This document shows positions 59,301 to 64,000 of a stretch of 64,000 nucleotides of DNA, piece by piece. This DNA comes from Oscheius dolichura (taxonomy: Eukaryota > Nematoda > Chromadorea > Rhabditida > Rhabditidae). Each line of letters starts with the position of its first letter. The first letter of the stretch is position 1. Both the position numbers and the translations under genes were made by a program. Below the pieces are notes generated by a model. It did no database searches. It was not told the origin of the DNA and saw nothing but the letters and a program-made list of their open reading frames with translations. The stretch is taken from positions 6,200,001 through 6,264,000 of the forward strand of contig OW051495.1 of NCBI GenBank assembly GCA_932521035.1, read 5' to 3'.

Positions 59301-59957
59301 GGAAACACCAGAAACTAAGAAAACTCTGCGGGTGTTCTATAAAATTGGATTCTCGAAAGCTAGTGAGGACCATGGTCGGGTCAATGTTATTGTTTGGGGG
59401 TTCCCGAAAGTTTGCACTACTTCAGCTATAACAGTGTCTGCCACATGACGTAGGGTTGTTTAATCACCCGTCTGGTTCAGATATCTAATGGAACGTACTG
59501 TTAAAACTTTTTGTCAGAAGTAGTTATGGGGACGTTATGGACAGGACAGTCATTTCAAAGGCCGTTTTCGATGACGTAGTAGATAAACAAGGCCGGAACC
59601 TGATGAATTTCGATGGGACACTGAAAATAGCATACATGGTTTATTAAAACTGATATATAATAGAATCTACATTTACATTTTATCAACTACACCGGGGGAT
59701 GCCAATAAAATATTATGATATTAATAAGAACTATATAGACTAGCTTGTAAGTTATCACATTTCTCGTATAGAATTTAATTATCACATAATCTGAATTTGT
59801 GAAAGAACGGGAATTAACGCTTTGAAATGTAAAGTGTACCCATTATACAATTTACGCCACTGTACAAATACAATAATATGAAAAATGCGTGGAAATACTC
59901 CTCCAATAAGTAAGATAAGTAATAAATAGATTGAAAATACCAAAGAATAGGATGAAA
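56365..59957. other. intergenic, 3.6 kb, largely without supportable genes
   Basis: Contains a TC microsatellite and one possible minus-strand exon (58693-58566). That exon is bounded by TAGATTTCAG and GTGAGTG and reads LLLGQWRLFKQLELRRRLSA, but it could equally be read in another frame. Other frames look random. Confidence 0.4.
57861..57882. repeat. (TC)n microsatellite
   Basis: TTCTCTCTCTCTCTCTCTCT, a dinucleotide run of about 22 bp in non-coding sequence. Confidence 0.95.
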
Positions 59958-62283
59958 TCACAGTGCTTCACTCTTGTTCTTCTTGGCCTCATACACATCT
60001 TCCAGGAAACCTAGACGAGTACTTCGAGCCTCTTCAGCAGCTATGGTTCGGTAACTGGCTTCCATGTCACGCTCGCTGATCATTCTCTCACGTTGTTTCC
60101 ACATGCTCTTATTATATTTAGGGTTTACAACCCTATAATAAACTATATAACAAAATATGAAGGTTACTGCTTACTTAAGAGTCTCCTCAAAGTCCATCTG
60201 ACTGAAATCATCCATATCCATGCCACTATCATCAATAAAATCGTCCATCTCACTGTCATATTCATCCTCTTCATCTTCATCTTCATAACCATGAGTCTCC
60301 CTGTACTTCTGCCTTTCTCGTTCACGTTCTCGCTCGACGCTAAAATATAGTATTTTTTGAAGTGGAAGAAAATTAGAAAACATACAGTGACATTCTTTCG
60401 TAGCGCTCCTTTTCCATCTTCTTTTTTTCTATTAGGCGCCGTTTTTTCTGTAGTTCTAACGCTTTCTCCTTGCTTATGCCGTTTGAAACTTTAGACGATT
60501 TGCTTTAAAATATCCGATTAAAGGAATATCAAATAAATATTACCTTGACAATGTGCTGTTGTTAGGGCGTTGAATACTTTTGCTACTTTCGCCATACTCT
60601 TTACGGTTCGAACTAGGTCCAAATAAGCTGTCTAAATTAGGCTTTTTCTGCACTGGGGCGGATGAAGTTGGCAATCCTGTTGTCTTCAACAACTCTTGTT
60701 GCTGTTTGTAGCGCACATCCCCCGGAAGATATCGCTTTCCAAGCACAGCTTGAGGAATAGCTGGAGGCGGAGAAGGCCCTTTGACAAAGCGACCTTTTGT
60801 ACTGAAACGAAAGGTTTTCTGTGTATTTTTTTTATAATTGAAAAAAATATATAAAAACCAACTCTTTTTTGGATTTATCTTTTTCCACAGGGTCGGACGT
60901 TGTGCTTTTTAATGTAGAGTTCGATTTTAGGTGGGACTTTGTTTCTGGCCGTTTCATATTGCTGGAAGTTACGGAAGCCATGGAGTGTTTACTTGGCAAA
61001 GCCGACGATTTCGTTAAACTTGAATTTTGATCCTTAGATCTGAAACACCGTTATATTTTAATGAGAAGTAACAAACTTGGAAGAAGTTAAACTGTTAGAC
61101 AAGGGTTTCTTGAAACTATTGAAATTTGCACCATTCGAAGAGCTTGAACGATTTAAAGAAGACTGGGCATCTTTGGAGGTAAGCCTTTAATATTTTTAAT
61201 CGATGTAATACAATATAAACATACCTATTATTGTCTAATTTTGGAATTTTAGGAGGCGGACATAGGACTGATAAGTCTACTGGTTTACCAGCTGACTTAT
61301 CAGCGGCCACTTTCATCAATGTACTAAAATAATTGAAATCAGCTAAAAGTCGAAGCTATATACAAACTCGAAGCGAATTGGTGGAGCAGGTGGTCGTTTC
61401 TTCTTTTCCAGAGGCACTACCGATTTCGGAGCCTCTTTTTTTGTTTCTTTTGGTGGTGAAAAATGATCCCTTCTGAAAATTATGGGTTTCCATTATTAGC
61501 ATCAAAGTTACGTAGCAGCATGACGGCTCGATAATCCAGCTAAACTATTAGATTTACTTGTAGCAACTCTATGTGGTTCTTTCTTCGTACCACTGCCGCC
61601 CACCTAAAGAAGAATAAAATAATTCACTCTATATATCGACTTACTTCTTGAAGTTTTCTATTCTTTTCTTGAATCGCCTTGTAAACTCCTCCAGTATATT
61701 GTGATTTAAGAGAATCTAGCTCCTCTTCTTCGCGCCATTGTTGTTTCTGGAGTCGTTCTACGTGAGTATGATCGTTCCCATAACGGATTTGGAGATCAAT
61801 AGGATTGATGCCAAAATGCTTTCCTAATTTCTTAGTAGCCTGAAAATATACCAAATATTTAAAAAAAGTGTAAATAACTAACCTTTCCACCGTGATTTTG
61901 CAATCTCAACTGAATTAGTTTCTCTTTTTCAATTTGTTTTTGTTTTTCAGCAGCTTTCTTTCCTTCTTCTTGTTTCGCCAAAAAGTTGAGCACTCTATCT
62001 CGATCGATAGCCGATTCCGCCGGCCTCTTCTTAGGAATAACAAACTACAAAATTTAAATAAAACATCACATTAGAAATATACCTTTTTTTCAGGTGTAGG
62101 CTCTCTTCTTGGTATTTGTGCACGTTTTTGCATTGACATTTGCATCTTGGCTTTCTTTTCAGCCTCAATCCTCCGCAACTCATTCTTCTTTTCTAGCTCT
62201 CGTTCTGATTCCAACTGCTCTAATGTTTTTGTAACTCGCTTAGCGTTATTTGATGCTTTGTTAAGTAGAGACTGGAAGTTCAT
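59958..62283 (-). CDS. SPT2: SPT2-like chromatin protein (histone H3-H4 chaperone)
   Basis: SPT2 family proteins bind H3-H4 and influence transcription and nucleosome recycling. The start is MNFQSLLNKASNNAKRVTKT, a typical SPT2 N-terminus, then a basic coiled coil (LEQLESERELEKKNELRRIE; EEGKKAAEKQKQIEKEKLI). A long disordered middle is rich in Ser/Lys/Pro, spread over many small exons with about 35-50 nt introns. The conserved C-terminal block is DEEDEYDSEMDDFIDDSG, then NPKYNKSMWKQRERMISERD and EEARSTRLGFLEDVYEAKK, ending KSEAL. The acidic DxxMDDFIDD motif is the histone-binding hallmark. The gene lies in an AT-rich segment. Middle exon borders (60540-61560) are approximate. Confidence 0.82.
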
Positions 62284-62724
62284 CACCTAAAGTTTGTTTT
62301 TCACTAATATCACTTATAATTAATAGAGCACACATAAGAAAGGATGGATAGATACAATAAGAAGATATAAATATGTTTCGAAACATCGAGAACGGATAAA
62401 AACCGGAAAACATCAAGTGATAGTCACGAAAGGCATTGACATACGGTGTCCTCCCCCTCGTGTATGTGAAAAGATGGTGTGCGTGTGTGTATCTGGCAAA
62501 ATTTTTCTGACCCCAAGCCTCTTCGTTTTTGACCCTGCGCAAGGCTCTGCGATCGATAACATCGGTTCTTCCGAGCTGTTCTGTAATTATGAGTATCAGT
62601 AGCACTAACTACTTGTCTGGCAGTATTGCCAGCGTTCTGAACACGCCCTCGCCTCCTTTCTCCACGCCTTTTGCATTTTCCCATTCCTCATAAATGTAGG
62701 CAATAAATATATATATAGGCAAAT

Positions 62725-64000
62725 ATGGATCAACCGTCTACCTCAAATGGGGTAGAGCCTGTGCCAGTTCAAGGAGATGGAGAAAAAACAGAAGTTGGAA
62801 AAGGACAAACTAAAGGAATAGCCGGAAATCCTACGCCTGTATACGAAGAAGTTGAAATAGATCCAAACGATGGATGTGATCTTGTCGGCGAGGTAAGAAG
62901 AGAATACAAAACAGAACCAATCCATTTCAGTATCAATTTGGCCGTTCCGATCTGTGGACACTCCCCAAATTTAATAATATTACATCTAATTCAATCCCAA
63001 TAGGCAAAATAGATTGTGGGGAGGTGCTCCTGTACATAGAGGAAGATGTCCTCGAAAATTTATCTACATTGTTCATTCACCAGCTCTTGCCGTATTCTGT
63101 TAACCCACAATACATAAGAGTAAGCTAATCTTTCTTGACTGTTTTATTCTTTTTCTAGTTCTTTATGAAGAGCGAAACGGCGAAAAGGAAACAACCCATG
63201 TGGCGAGTTGCCTGCCAGAATGCAGGGTTGATCAAAGCTGAAACGAGGATGCTCAACCTCCACCATATTGCCCGGTATGGCTTGTATCTCTATTTTTTAT
63301 CTCCTCATTTATTTAGAGAAATGAAAAAAGCCAACGTTCGTACGAGTTACGAAATAGTCAAACAGAAGGACGGAACCCATCGGCTATTTCTACACCCGTA
63401 TGTTAGCAACAATAAAGTCGCGAATAATCTAGCAGAAGCGGGAGAGCTTATGAAACAGGCGGTGAGCTATTCGAAACAAAAAAACAACGAAACAATTCAG
63501 TTGTCGGTGTCTATGGGCAAGCACAGTCCTATTTATCTGTGGAATCAAGTGATCCCGATGGCTTACCCGAAGCTCGGGAGATGTGTCCAGTTCCATCCTC
63601 TCCAGAAATTCAAGGCCGTCCACGGAGAAGACGCCTTCCTAATGGTGGAGGAGTATCCCCTGGACGGGGATCTCGTGGACGAGTTCGACGAGAAATATAC
63701 CAGGCTCGCGTACGGGGAGATACACTACGACGAATGCAAGAACAAGGAACTCGTGAGTCCCCACTCTTGTCCAGTTACTGCTTCAGTTGGCCTTGCCCTG
63801 CCGAGCCATAATGTTCGTAGACGAGCGATACAAATCCGTCGAGCCGAGGATAGAATTCGAGAATTTCTATAGGAATGTAACCAGGAGAAGGCGAAAACCT
63901 CCCGCGTACCCTTTGAGGTAGCCCCCTTTCCCCTTCCTAGAAAATCTCCTTCAGCACGGAGAAGCTGACCTGTCACCTCCGGCCGTACCAGATCGAGGCC
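62725..64000 (+). CDS. N-terminal part of a probable SNF2-family helicase (SHPRH-like), truncated by the window
   Basis: Exons from ATG 62725 (MDQPSTSNGVEPVPVQGDGE): DPNDGCDLVGE, then YQFGRSDLWTLPKF, CGEVLLYIEEDVLENLSTLF, FFMKSETAKRKQPMWRVACQ, LFLHPYVSNNKVANNLAEAG and VEEYPLDGDLVDEFDEKYTR. Then LALPCRAIMFVDERYKSVEP, EFENFYRNVTRRRRKPPAYP, a 37-nt intron, and TEKLTCHLRPYQIEA at the window end. LRPYQ.EA is how the ATPase domain of SNF2-type enzymes starts (as in SHPRH, LRPYQ..AVNWM). The roughly 350 residues before it match nothing I know. The assignment rests on that terminal motif, so the family call is tentative while the coding status is firm. Confidence 0.6.

Overview
This window is a eukaryotic, almost certainly nematode, nuclear DNA segment. 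Genes are broken into many exons by very short GT-AG introns, often 27-45 nt. The gene content also fits: a TWK-type two-pore K+ channel with the nematode C-terminal block, a seven-TM receptor resembling the nematode Sra/Srab family, tandem SLC7 transporters, and a large nonribosomal peptide synthetase of the kind known in nematodes as NRPS-1 (nemamide pathway). Several starts sit directly behind TTTCAG-like acceptors, consistent with spliced-leader trans-splicing. The species cannot be named from the sequence. The exon models were built by hand from reading frame, splice sites and remembered family motifs.

Layout. 1-447 (-): start of a PUSL1-type tRNA pseudouridine synthase. 913-7477 (-): 17-exon TWK K+ channel with a proline-rich tail. 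About 8470-11487 (+): prominin. 11932-12553 (+): nucleoredoxin/tryparedoxin-like protein. 12664-14678 and 16570-18623 (+): two tandem SLC7 amino acid transporters whose 3' halves are nearly identical. Between them lies a 1.25-kb inverted-repeat element with tRNA-like arms. 18821-20172 (-): chemoreceptor. 21410-23023 (-): membrane-anchored aromatic amino acid decarboxylase homologue lacking the catalytic lysine segment. 23272-23555 (+): very short bHLH protein. 24408-25306 (+): secreted repeat precursor with dibasic sites. 25423-28090 (-): ABCB8-type mitochondrial ABC transporter. 28478-29639 (+): ADP/ATP carrier. 30297-32523 (+): EDEM. 34159-36181 (+): mitochondrial calcium uniporter, with an unrelated gene nested antisense in one intron. 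36246-37954 (-): equilibrative nucleoside transporter. 38985-51278 (-): NRPS. 51519-52215 (-): NAC alpha. 53238-56364 (-): trehalase. 59958-62283 (-): SPT2 homologue. 62725-end (+): N-terminal part of a probable SNF2-type helicase.

The most notable content is the NRPS. It runs (DH-like)-ACP-C-A-PCP-C-A-PCP-C-C-PCP-A-PCP-PCP-TE and has no ketosynthase or acyltransferase, so it probably takes an acyl chain from a separate polyketide synthase. Its core is one 6.8-kb exon, in contrast to the dense short introns elsewhere. One carrier domain has Thr in place of the phosphopantetheine Ser, and the thioesterase looks truncated.

Gene-poor stretches with nothing I can support: 448-912, 7478-8400, 11488-11931, 18624-18820, 20173-21409, 23556-24378, 32524-34158, 37955-38984, 52216-53237, 56365-59957 (one possible exon) and 62284-62724. 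Base composition is mosaic: about 25.3-30.2 kb, 51.0-53.1 kb and 59.4-62.7 kb are AT-rich and carry conserved housekeeping genes, while the rest is GC-richer.
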